A program made the position numbers and the translations under genes. A stretch of 64,000 nucleotides of DNA from Diprion similis (Eukaryota > Arthropoda > Insecta > Hymenoptera > Diprionidae): positions 372,001-436,000 of the forward strand of contig NC_060114.1 of NCBI RefSeq assembly GCF_021155765.1, read 5' to 3'. Position 1 is the first letter of the stretch; each line of letters begins with the position of its first letter. This document shows, piece by piece, positions 33,297-42,433 of the stretch. The notes beneath the pieces are model-generated. The model was not told where the DNA came from and did no database searches. It worked only from the letters and a program-made list of their open reading frames with translations.

Positions 33297-34645
33297 TCTC
33301 GTCTGAAATGTCCTATTTGGTTGCAGTCAAAGCATCTGTTTGCTGCTGTGTTTGTGTTCGTCTGTGATTGGATTTGTTGGTATGGTGGTCTGTTTTGTGT
33401 TTGATGGGTTGCTGGCGAGTTGTAGGTTATAGCTGGTGATATGTTTGGTGTGGGTAATAATGCCGGGCGTGTAAATGTTTGTGTGTGTGTTACAGCTCGT
33501 GGTGAAAATGCATTTGTGTTTTGTTGTGATTCCGTGTGGTTTTGTTCGAGAAAGTTGGGTGTTTGCGACCTGATTGTTTGTTGTCTTGTGTTTTCCCACT
33601 CTACGTTTGATTCCCACATTTTTGCCATGTTTTCTAATTGGTCGAAATTCGCGAAGTCGTATGGTTTTATGTACATTTTGTATTCTATTCGCATGTTCTG
33701 GTATGCCATGTCTAGCTGTTTGTGTACTGGGTATGGGGGTATGAGTTGTGTAAATAGTGTTCTTATCGCGATGAGATATGGTGTGATTTTTTGGAATTGT
33801 CCCTGCATGTAGTTTCTTATTTTGTGTTCTAGTCTGTGTCTGTATTGCGGGTCTTGGAATGTGTATAGTAGGTCAACCTCGAAGTGCGTCCGTGTTTGCC
33901 ATTGTCCGCGGTTTAGGCGGTACCAATTTTTCGCGTCTCCGTCTAGAACTGGGGTTAAATTGTCTAGTAGCTGTCTGTCCGTCATGTCGTACCCTGTCTG
34001 TAATTCCCTCAGATTTTCAATAAATTCGTATACGTTTTCGTTTGTTCGTCCCGCATATGATATTTTCCATGTTTGGATGGTTCGTATGGGTATTGTTGAC
34101 TGTTGCGTGTTATTCGTGTTCGTGCGGTATGTGTTTATTGGTTGGTTATGTGTGTGGTGTGTCGTTTGTGTGTCGTCTACCCGTGGTTCGTCGAAGTCTA
34201 TCAGATTTCGAATTCCTTCTAAGTTGCGGTTATTCGTGCCTATAAATGTATCCGCGCCTATCACTGGTTGTGTTAGTCTGTTTTGGGAGTGAGTGGCCCT
34301 GTGTCTGTGTTCGTGTAACGGTGTAATTCTTAGTGTTTGTGTAAGGTCAACTGGTTCGATTCGTCTCGGTTGTATCTGTGTACTGTGTAGTGATTCGCTA
34401 ATTGGTTCGTTTATCGGTGCATCCATTAAACTTATTTCGTGATTCATTGTGTTTCCGTCGTCTCGAAATGGTTCGTGGACTTGCATACCCTGATAAAATG
34501 GGTGTTGTGTGTGTGTCATCTCGCCTGTGTTGTGGGTTTCGCGCGCGTCGCCGTGTATCGTACAGTTTTGGTTTCGCGCCCAGGTGTGTGTGTCTGTGTC
34601 GTCGGGTGCCGAGCCGTGCGGCATGCTGTGTCTTCTGTTTGACAT
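33263..34645 (-). CDS. gag: Gag of gypsy copy 2
   Basis: 460 codons, intact. Same architecture as Gag of copy 1: capsid-like block WKISYAGRTNENVYEFIENL, ALLPTPNISP, and CCHC knuckle CFDCNQIGHFRREC. The proteins are close (roughly nine in ten residues by eye). The stop is TGA here, TAA in copy 1. An intact gag in a copy that lost pol suggests recent formation or retained use. Confidence 0.93.
   Translation of the reverse strand: MSNRRHSMPHGSAPDDTDTHTWARNQNCTIHGDARETHNTGEMTHTQHPFYQGMQVHEPFRDDGNTMNHEISLMDAPINEPISESLHSTQIQPRRIEPVDLTQTLRITPLHEHRHRATHSQNRLTQPVIGADTFIGTNNRNLEGIRNLIDFDEPRVDDTQTTHHTHNQPINTYRTNTNNTQQSTIPIRTIQTWKISYAGRTNENVYEFIENLRELQTGYDMTDRQLLDNLTPVLDGDAKNWYRLNRGQWQTRTHFEVDLLYTFQDPQYRHRLEHKIRNYMQGQFQKITPYLIAIRTLFTQLIPPYPVHKQLDMAYQNMRIEYKMYIKPYDFANFDQLENMAKMWESNVEWENTRQQTIRSQTPNFLEQNHTESQQNTNAFSPRAVTHTQTFTRPALLPTPNISPAITYNSPATHQTQNRPPYQQIQSQTNTNTAANRCFDCNQIGHFRRECPHTRNQGNE
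33269..33275 (-). promoter_or_regulatory. -1 frameshift heptamer of gypsy copy 2
   Basis: GGGAAAC on the minus strand in phase G GGA AAC, one codon before the gag stop, as in copy 1. It now leads into ORF3 rather than protease. Confidence 0.8.
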
Positions 34646-34806
34646 TGTTTTGTTTTGGTTCTGTGTGTTAGTGTATATGTGTGATTTTAACCGATCCTTT
34701 TCAAATGTCTCGAATATTCTCGTCGTGCTTCTAGTTTGTTAGACTGATTAATTTGTGTATTGTATCGTTTCTCGTCTCGATTTTTGGGACTTAATGTGGG
34801 TGATTT

Positions 34807-34819
34807 ACGTTGGGCGCCA
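34807..34819 (-). promoter_or_regulatory. Primer binding site of gypsy copy 2
   Basis: TGGCGCCCAACGT on the minus strand, next to the 5' LTR; identical to copy 1. Confidence 0.88.
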
Positions 34820-34822
34820 ATT

Positions 34823-35416
34823 TGTGACGAGAGGTGAATCCCGCACTTATTTTGGGGGGAGAGAGGAGGGAGACGAGAGACGGGGAAGAGAAACTGCACG
34901 TGCCGGCGTTGTGAAAAATAAAGTATATCGTGTATTTAATGTTGTATTGATCTTAAGGGCTACTTGACAAAAGGGTCGGTCCCACGTGGCGGCTGGTCAC
35001 GCCCCAGCCGGTTAGCGTGTTTCTTAAATCTAAATCCTTAAAAACTAATGAATTAGTGCTAATGAACGGGTGAGTGAAAGGGGTGGGTGTGTGTGTGAGT
35101 GTGTGAATGTGTATGGGGAGTGTGGGGGGGGGGGTGTGTGAGGGGATCTGAGGGATATGCAGTGTGTGGATGCAGTGATTGGCAGTGGCGGTGCGGAGCG
35201 TGGTTGGTGTGTGGTGAAGTGGAATCAGATCAGCTGACCTTTTCGTTCCGTTGCTGGTCCTTTGATGCGTCCGGCGGCGTACGTGGCTGGCACAAGAGTG
35301 CCTTCTCCGGCCGGCCCGGCGCGTCTTCGGGTGCGCCCGGGCCGGTTCGGCATTGTTCGGCCCCGCTCCGCGGGTTTGGGGCTTATTGTGACGTGCACGC
35401 GGGGTGCAACGTCACA
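34823..35416 (-). repeat. 5' LTR of gypsy copy 2
   Basis: 594 bp; see the 3' LTR. The length difference comes from the G-run and the adjacent TG repeat (about 35124-35140). Confidence 0.95.
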
Positions 35417-37253
35417 AATTCTAACTGTTTATTACAGTTTCCACTAATACAAGTAACCTCGCATAGCAATATCCCGCGTCATACGCCTAACACAGGTATT
35501 CTTGGTAAAAATAATCAAGTGAAGGTCGGGACAGAACTTGGGAAGGTAAATATTCAAGCACTTGAATCAGCGGTACGATTAGGCTTGCCCTTAGAGAACT
35601 TCCCTGAGTATAATAAGGAACAGAAACAATTGAATCAATCTCTCAATACAAATACTGGAACTAACTCTCAATGTATAGAAGCGAGTACAAAGAAAATCAC
35701 AGAACATATAGTAAAGGTAAGTGACACATCGGTGGCTGGATTGCGCAAGAAAGATGCAGATAGAAAAAAAAATAATCGCGAGAAAGAATCCGAGGAACAA
35801 CGGGTTAGCAGATTGAAGGCCGCTGCAATATACAAAAACCAAAAAAGAGAAACATTCGAAAATATGGGTAACATGGCGGCGTCCCCGATACGTAAAAAAG
35901 ATGCAGATAGAATAAAAAGAAGTCGCGCAAATGAATCTGTGGAACAACGGGTCAAAAGATTGAAGTCTGCTGCAATATACAAAAAGCAAAAAAGAGAAAC
36001 CATAAAAAATATCGTAAACACGGACACGTTCGTGATATGTGAAAAAATGCAGATAGGAAAAAAAGAAGCCGATTAGCTGAATCTGAAGAACGACATCTTG
36101 TTAGACTCAAGGCCGCGGCAATATATAAATCGGAAATGAGGGAATCTTCTAAGGAAAAACGGTTGAATAAAAAAGGCTATAACGGTACAGAAAGATTAGG
36201 GTCACCTGTAACAAAAAAAAGGAGAACTAATCTTTCCGCGATTCGTAAAGCAAGGGTGTTGTTGGAAACTCGAGACTTTGAAGAAGATGATGTGGAAACA
36301 CATTATTTGGGAAAAATGGATCATTTGTGTCAGTTTTGTAATGCCAAACATTTTATTTCGGAATTGCCCAGTGATAAGAAGTATAGTACTTGCTGTCACA
36401 AAGGTAAGATACGTATTTTGGAAGATAGTCCTTATCCGAAAGAAATTCAAGTACTGCTAAGTGGTACCGATGCTTATAGTCGGAATTTTAGGAAAAAACT
36501 GAGAAATTACAATAATTCTTTGGCATTTGCAAGTTTTGGCGCTAAATTAGATTCCCTTAAATGTCGAGGTCCATTTGTGTTCCGCATATGTGGACAAACG
36601 TATCATAATACATATGCGCTCCATCCAGATGTCAATGATGCCCGTAAATATGGTCAATTGTATATTATTGACAACGAAATTGCTACTAAAGTACGAATGC
36701 AGTATCCAGGTCACAGCGATTGCTTACCAAAGGTATTAAGCGTATTGGATGATATGATACGAAGGATCAATCCGTACGCGAAGGCGTTTAATATGATGTA
36801 CGAGATGGGAGAAAAAGAAAACCTGTTGTCGAATATAACCGGTTGTCCAGCCCGTGAAGTGAGAATGTGGTTGAAGAGAGATGATCAAGTTGACAAAAAT
36901 CGTTTCAATATACCAACATGTAATAAAGTGGCAGTGGTGTTCGTTGCCGAAGATGGAGATCCTCCAATACAAAGAGACATATGTGTTTATTCGAAAAGTA
37001 AAGGTTCTATAAGCATATCAACTCTAAGTAAACATGTTGACCCTATGACATATTCTCTTATCTTTCCATCTGGTCAATCTGGATGGACGTTAAAGATGAA
37101 ACAAGTCGATGGAAAACGTGAAATAACCGCGTTGCAATACTACAGCTTCATGTTGAGCGATTGAGGAGGGTTAAATCCATGTCTGAGTATGGGGAGTTTG
37201 TCTCAGCAATACATCGTCGATATGTGGACGAAAGTCGAATGTCATCGTTTGTA
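35417..37253 (+). pseudogene. Helitron protein part B: basic repeats and Helitron N-terminal domain
   Basis: Continues from the ULP1-like part. After a polar linker come three ~40-residue repeats around RKKDADRKK and EQRV-RLK(A/S)AAIYK (about 35745-36140), predicted to be helical and strongly basic. The third is entered through a frameshift near 36046. The Helitron-like N-terminal domain follows (36200-37160) with CQFCNAKHF, CCHKGKI, FASFGAKLD, TYHNTYALHP, GQLYIID and YPLIFPSG-type YSLIFPSGQSGW. A TGA at 37162-37164 interrupts; the frame then reads YIVDMWTKVE up to the pogo insert. Confidence 0.85.
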
Positions 37254-39758
37254 GGGGAGAGTGGGGTAATTGCGAACACCTAAGGGAAAACTCAAATAAA
37301 CTTAACCAAATCAAGTTATTAAGGCTATTTTTATTAACCAGTGTTTAGTTAAACTTATCAACCTTATGTTATTATAATCAACAGTAATAAATTTTTGAAT
37401 ATAATCAAGTTGTGATAAAAAAACAAAACATCTGGTGTCCGGGATTACCCCACAGCCTGTGGGGCAATTACGGATACTGAGTGGGGTAATCCCGGACACA
37501 CTCTACTTAGCACAAAAATCACATAAAAAGTCCTTTGAAGTCCTTTCCCCAATCGTGCACTTCTCATGGGCCCATAATCTACATTTGTAACACATTATCC
37601 AATCTTCGGTGATTGGTTGTGCATATTTTTCGTTACAAATCAGACAGTAATACTCTTCTTGACCCTTAGATTAAACTTTTTTTTTATTTTCCTTTCCTTG
37701 CCTGTATTTTCAAATGCTTTTAGATTCTTCACGCCTTTTTTACTTTTATTTTTACTGTCAATTTTTTCATTAACTTTAATCTGCTCTTTTTTCTTCCTTT
37801 TTTGTTCTTTTTCTTCTAAAACATCTTTCATGGGGGTGCTGGTTATTATGGAATGCCTCTTTTTAGAAGTTTGTTTTGTTTCGGGTTGTGATATTTGGGG
37901 AACATTAACAATTTCCTGAAGTGGAATTGATTCGTCCAACTGAGCTGTTTGGTTGATTGGCTTTATCATCTGTGCATCAGGAGTTATAGGTCCTTTCTCC
38001 TTTGATGCTTGTGCTGCCTGAGTTGCTGGTGTTTGAATATTTGACAAGGGTATTGATTGAGTATCAGGTAATGTCGCTTCTAAGAACTGTTCATCAAATT
38101 TTGTCGTATCTAATGGCCAAATACCAGCTGACCGGAATCCACTTGCTGCTTTCTCAATATTGCTGATTCGATTGAAAGCTTTAGTGAAAAGTTCGACGAC
38201 TTCGTACTGAGTAATTCTTTGGCCTACGTTGGAAGCCATGTATAAGTCACATTCGCGGTTATATGCAGTCTTGAGGGGTCCAAAATATGTTAAATCTAAA
38301 GGTTGCATTCGATGTGATGTATGCGGTGGAAGAGATAACAGTACTATTCCATTCTGGCGACAAAGCAAATAGCAACCAAGGCTAACGTGGCTTTCGTGGT
38401 TATCCAAAACAAGTAAAATTGGTTTTCCAACAGATGGTTTTGCATACGAGATAAAATGATGTAACCAATCTACAAATAGGTTTTCGTTTATCCAACCCGA
38501 ATCGCTAACTGCTGCTATCATATCAGAATTGCTTCCACGCAACAATTGAGCATTCATTCTTTTCCTCTTAAAAATGAAAAACTGAGGAATATAATTCCCT
38601 GAGGTACTGAATGCGCAAACAACTGTTGTTGTAGTTCCCCTTTCACCACTAGTTATCATACCGACTTGCTTCTGGCCTTTTGGAGCTAGTATTCTGGAAT
38701 TTCTCTGCACATTAGAAATGCCGGTTTCATCAACATTGTATATGCGATTAGCATCAAACTGATATTTTATTTGCAGTGATTCCAAGTTATTAAAAAACAT
38801 TTTCACTTCCGTTTCGTTAAAAGCTGTAATACTGTTAATAGAAGTAGACTCAGGTTTACGAAGTGAAATATTAGGATGCCTTTTCTTGAACCCATAAAAC
38901 CATTCCTTCCCTGCCATTTGGGTTTTTTTGTAAATATTGTGTTTTAAATTATTAATTTCGGCAAATTTGAAGGCTATTTGCGGACCAACTCAATGGTTAA
39001 ACCATAAAATTGTTTACAGCATTTTAAAATATGGTCCTCTAGTTCTACTTCTTGTTCTTGAGAAAATATAGCCTTTCTTCCAGCTTTTGGAGTCTTTATA
39101 GTTTTTTTCTTGAGATAGTCATGTATAGTGCTTTTTGGTACAGAATAAGTAATAGCTGCCTTTCCTAATGAAAGTGTTTTATTTTTGACAGCCTCAACGG
39201 CTTTTTCCAAGTCCACTAATTTATATTTAGTCTCTGTTTTTCTTTGGTAATGTCTTGCCATCTGAAATATTAATTAATAAAAATTATTTAATAACAATAT
39301 GAGAAATAACGTATACATATGTATTAATCGTGAAAAATCTCTACACCAACATACACGTAGATATATTTATGTATTTATTTTGAACAGATTTACATATTAG
39401 TGAAATATTGTATTTTTATTATGCTTATTACCAATTTGATTACGGTATTCAACTGTTAGCTACAAAGTTTAAAAATAAAAGTTCAGCACTCAATACACTT
39501 TTTGTTTAGTACTATGTTTTTCGTACAGTAAGAAACACACATCCGAGTTTACACAAAAATAAGATAAAATTATTAAAAAATCAACAAGTTGACTTACCTT
39601 CAAGCACGAGCGCGCCCTTACTTTAACACTTATTGTTTGGCACTGGGTTCGGGATCAACTTGAGATTGCGTCATTCAAAATATCTCCTGTCCTGTTCTAA
39701 CATAGTTAAACCTGTGCGTCCGCCATTACCCACCGTCCGTAATTCCCCCACCCTCTCC
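37254..39758 (-). mobile_element. pogo-type (Tc1/mariner superfamily) transposon, 2,505 bp
   Basis: TA at both edges (37252-37253 and 39759-39760). Imperfect inverted termini: GGGGAGAGTGGGGTAATTGC on the left, and the reverse complement GGAGAGGGTGGGGGAATTAC on the right. Further copies of TGGGGTAAT-CGGA(C/T)A-type motifs lie inside both ends (37437-37500 and 39700-39750). It encodes one transposase on the minus strand and interrupts the Helitron ORF within a codon. Confidence 0.92.
37640..39261 (-). pseudogene. pogo-like transposase (single-base frameshift)
   Basis: Two overlapping frames make one transposase of about 540 residues. 39261-38974: pipsqueak-type helix-turn-helix (YKLVDLEKAVEAVKNKTLSL, AITYSVPKSTIHDYLKKK), DNA binding. 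38970-37640: second DNA-binding segment (MAGKEWFYGFKKRHPNISLR) and the DDE_1 catalytic domain with Asp in YNVDETGISNVQ, LLVLDNHESHVS and MQPLDLTYFGPLK. The C-terminus is Lys-rich. The frames meet at about 38977, where a missing base creates a stop after LVRK; restoring frame would lead straight into AFKFAE. No other stop is seen, so the copy is fairly young. Confidence 0.92.
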
Positions 39759-39760
39759 TA

Positions 39761-41357
39761 TTTCATAAAAAATCAACAAAGCAAGTTACGAGCAGAAATG
39801 TATAAAGGAGTAATAGATTCTCTGCACAACAAAGCCGGACAGGCCAATGCAAGGATAGGGAAAATGGTTATATTACCGTTTCCGTTTAGCGGGAGTCCGC
39901 AAGCTTTGCAACAAAGTTTCATGGATGCAATGGCAATATTGCAAAAATATGGCAAACCGGATTTATTCATAACCATGACCTGCAATCCTAAATGGAAGGA
40001 GATTGTTGAAAATCTGAAACCTAGTCAAACTGCAACGGATCGACCAGACCTCATAGCGAGAGTATTTCATCAGGAAGTGAAGGAGTTGAAGGCAGAATTA
40101 ATTGTCAAAGTGGTATTTGGAAAATGTTCTGCCTATGTTTATGTTGTTGAATTTCAAAAACGAGGCTTGCCACATGTTCATACATTGTTTTGGCTGGATG
40201 AGGATAGCAAAATTTATGATGCAAATGACGTTGATGAAATAGTCTCTGCGGAGATACCCGATAAGACAAGATATCCGTTACTATATGACATTGTCAAACA
40301 ATGCATGATACACGGCCCATGTGGCCAACAAAACGTGAATTCACCCTGTGTGGATATAAAAACAAATCGATGTATTAAACGATTTCTTAAAGATTATGTG
40401 TCGGAAACAAATTATCATTCGAAAGGTTATCCTGTATATCGTAGACGAGATGACGGAAACGTTATTGTTTTCGATGTAAAGAAAGATGGGACACGTAGAA
40501 CTGCTAACAATAGAGACGTTGTGCCGTATAATGCGTATTTATTGTTGAAATTTAATAGTCACATTAACGTCAAGATATGTTCGACGGTGCAATGTATTAA
40601 ATATTTATTTAAATACTGTTATAAAGGCCATGATTGTGCAATTATTGAACTACAGAACGGGCAAGGAGATAATAATGTGATATACAATGAGGTTGACGAA
40701 TATATATCGACACGATATGTTTGTCCACCTGAGGCAATGCATCGTCTATATGAATATCCTATGGATGAACAGTCTCACGCTATATATAGATTGGCAGTTC
40801 ATGTAGAAGATGAACAAATAGTATATTTCGAAGAGGGTCACGAAAAAGTAGCCGTAGATAAGAATAAGGAATCTACATTGCTCGCATGGTTTACTTTAAA
40901 CACTACTGACGTTGAAGCACGTAAGTATTTATATTGCGAAATTCCAAATTATTACGTTTTTAGTAAAAAAAATACAGAGTGGGTGAAACGGAAAAAGTTT
41001 GTAAAACCTGTTTTGAGTAGAATGTATTTTGTGAGTCCTAAGGAAGCGGAGCGTTATTATTTGAGAGTTTGGTTATTACATGGTCGAGGAGCTCAATTGT
41101 TTCAAGATGTGCGCACATGTGATGGTACAATATATCCAACCTATTTGGAAGCGGCAGCTGCGCGTAAATTAGTTGCTGACGATGAAGAATGGGATAAATG
41201 TCTTGCTGAAGCGTCGACTCTCAAATTTCCGACCGAGATGTGTAGATTATTTGCATACATATGTGTATTTGGTATGCCGATCAATGCTCGCCAATTATTC
41301 GAAAAATACAAACGCGAGTTTGTTGACCGTAACGTATACAACAAACAAAGCGAATAA
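39761..41357 (+). pseudogene. Helitron protein part C: Rep (HUH) domain
   Basis: The frame resumes after the pogo insert (YFIKNQQSKLRAEMYKG). Rolling-circle Rep nuclease: FITMTCNPKWKEI, then the HUH motif in GLPHVHTLFWLD (40173-40181), then CIHGPCG-like MIHGPCG, and the tyrosine motif in KYLFKYCYKGHD (about 40598-40635), with two candidate Tyr. The frame ends at TAA 41355-41357 but continues in phase into the helicase (KALRVINEIL), so the TAA is a point lesion. The first codons given by an ORF starting at 39633 lie in pogo terminal sequence. Confidence 0.9.
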
Positions 41358-42433
41358 AAGGCTTTGCGAGTAATAAATGAAATACTTATATTTCACGGTT
41401 TTACATTGCAAATTTTCAATCTACCTAATATCGAAGGCAATTTCACAATGATGCGTGATAAAGACAATGATGATGAAAATCCTGAGAGTACGATTGCGTT
41501 GAAACAGGCAGTCAAAATTTCCGTCGATAGTCTTACCGAAAATCAACGAGTTGTATTTAATGCAGTTTTGGCTGCAGTTCGTGGTGCATCTTCTGATAAG
41601 TGTATTTATTTAGATGGTCCCGGTGGCAGTGGTAAAAGTTATTTACATAACACTATTATTTTTACGTTAAAGACTGAAAATATAATTGTATTGCCTGTGG
41701 CATGGACTGGAATCGCAGTAAATTTATTAAAAGGGGGCAGGACAGCTCACTCAACGTTCAAGTTGCCATTTCTCTTGAATGAACAATCAACGTGTAATAT
41801 AAAATCTAATTCCAAGCATGGACTTTACATTCGTGACGCAAAAGTTATAATTTGGGATGAAATAACAATGGCATCAAAATACGCATTAGAGGCCGTTGAA
41901 CGTATGTTAAGAGACATATGCTGCTGTAGTGAACCATTTGGTGGTAAAATAGTTATAGTTTTTGGTGATTTTCGGCAGACTTTACCTGTTGTACGACATG
42001 GTAGTAGAACGCAAATTTTAGAAGCGTGCGTTAAAAGAAGCAGTTTATGGTGTAATTTTATATACATGTCATTGAAAGGTAACATTCGTGTGTGTGATGG
42101 ACAAACCGATTTCAAGCAATGGCTTTTGAAAATTGGTGATGGAGTATTTTCTAATTCATTTGAACTTAACAATGAGGTTGTTACTATTCCGACTGATATA
42201 CTGTCGAAAGGAAATATTGTGCAAGAAATATTTGGGGAAAGTATTGATCCACAAGATCCAGTGAATTTCAGCAAGGTTATCTTAGCTCCAACGAATACCG
42301 ACGTTGCCGCAATTAATGATGAAATATTGTTCAAAATCAAAGGTCCCAGTATTGATTACCTGAGTGTAGATTCAGGTGAGGATGCAGATAATAAAGATAT
42401 TGCGAATATTCTTCCGATTGAATTTATGAATTC
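41358..42433 (+). pseudogene. Helitron protein part D: Pif1-like SF1 helicase, N-terminal part
   Basis: Walker A YLDGPGGSGKSYLHNT (41616-41639), motif Ia WTGIAVNLLKGGRTAHS, Walker B VIIWDEITMA, motif III FGDFRQTLPVV, then LAPTNTDVAAIN and ILPIEFMNS. The reading frame enters the 2.7-kb insert at 42434, so residues after EFMNS in the open frame are foreign. Confidence 0.9.

Larger units (their letters stand above)
30909..35416 (-). mobile_element. Internally deleted gypsy copy (LTR-gag-ORF3-LTR), recent insertion
   Basis: Minus-oriented copy of the 18363-26251 family, flanked by AATT (30905-30908 and 35417-35420). It keeps both LTRs, PBS, gag, the frameshift site, part of ORF3, the 3' region and PPT, but lacks protease, RT, RNase H and integrase. 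The two LTRs differ by two substitutions and a G-run length, so insertion was recent. It can only have moved with enzymes supplied by a full-length copy. Confidence 0.93.
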
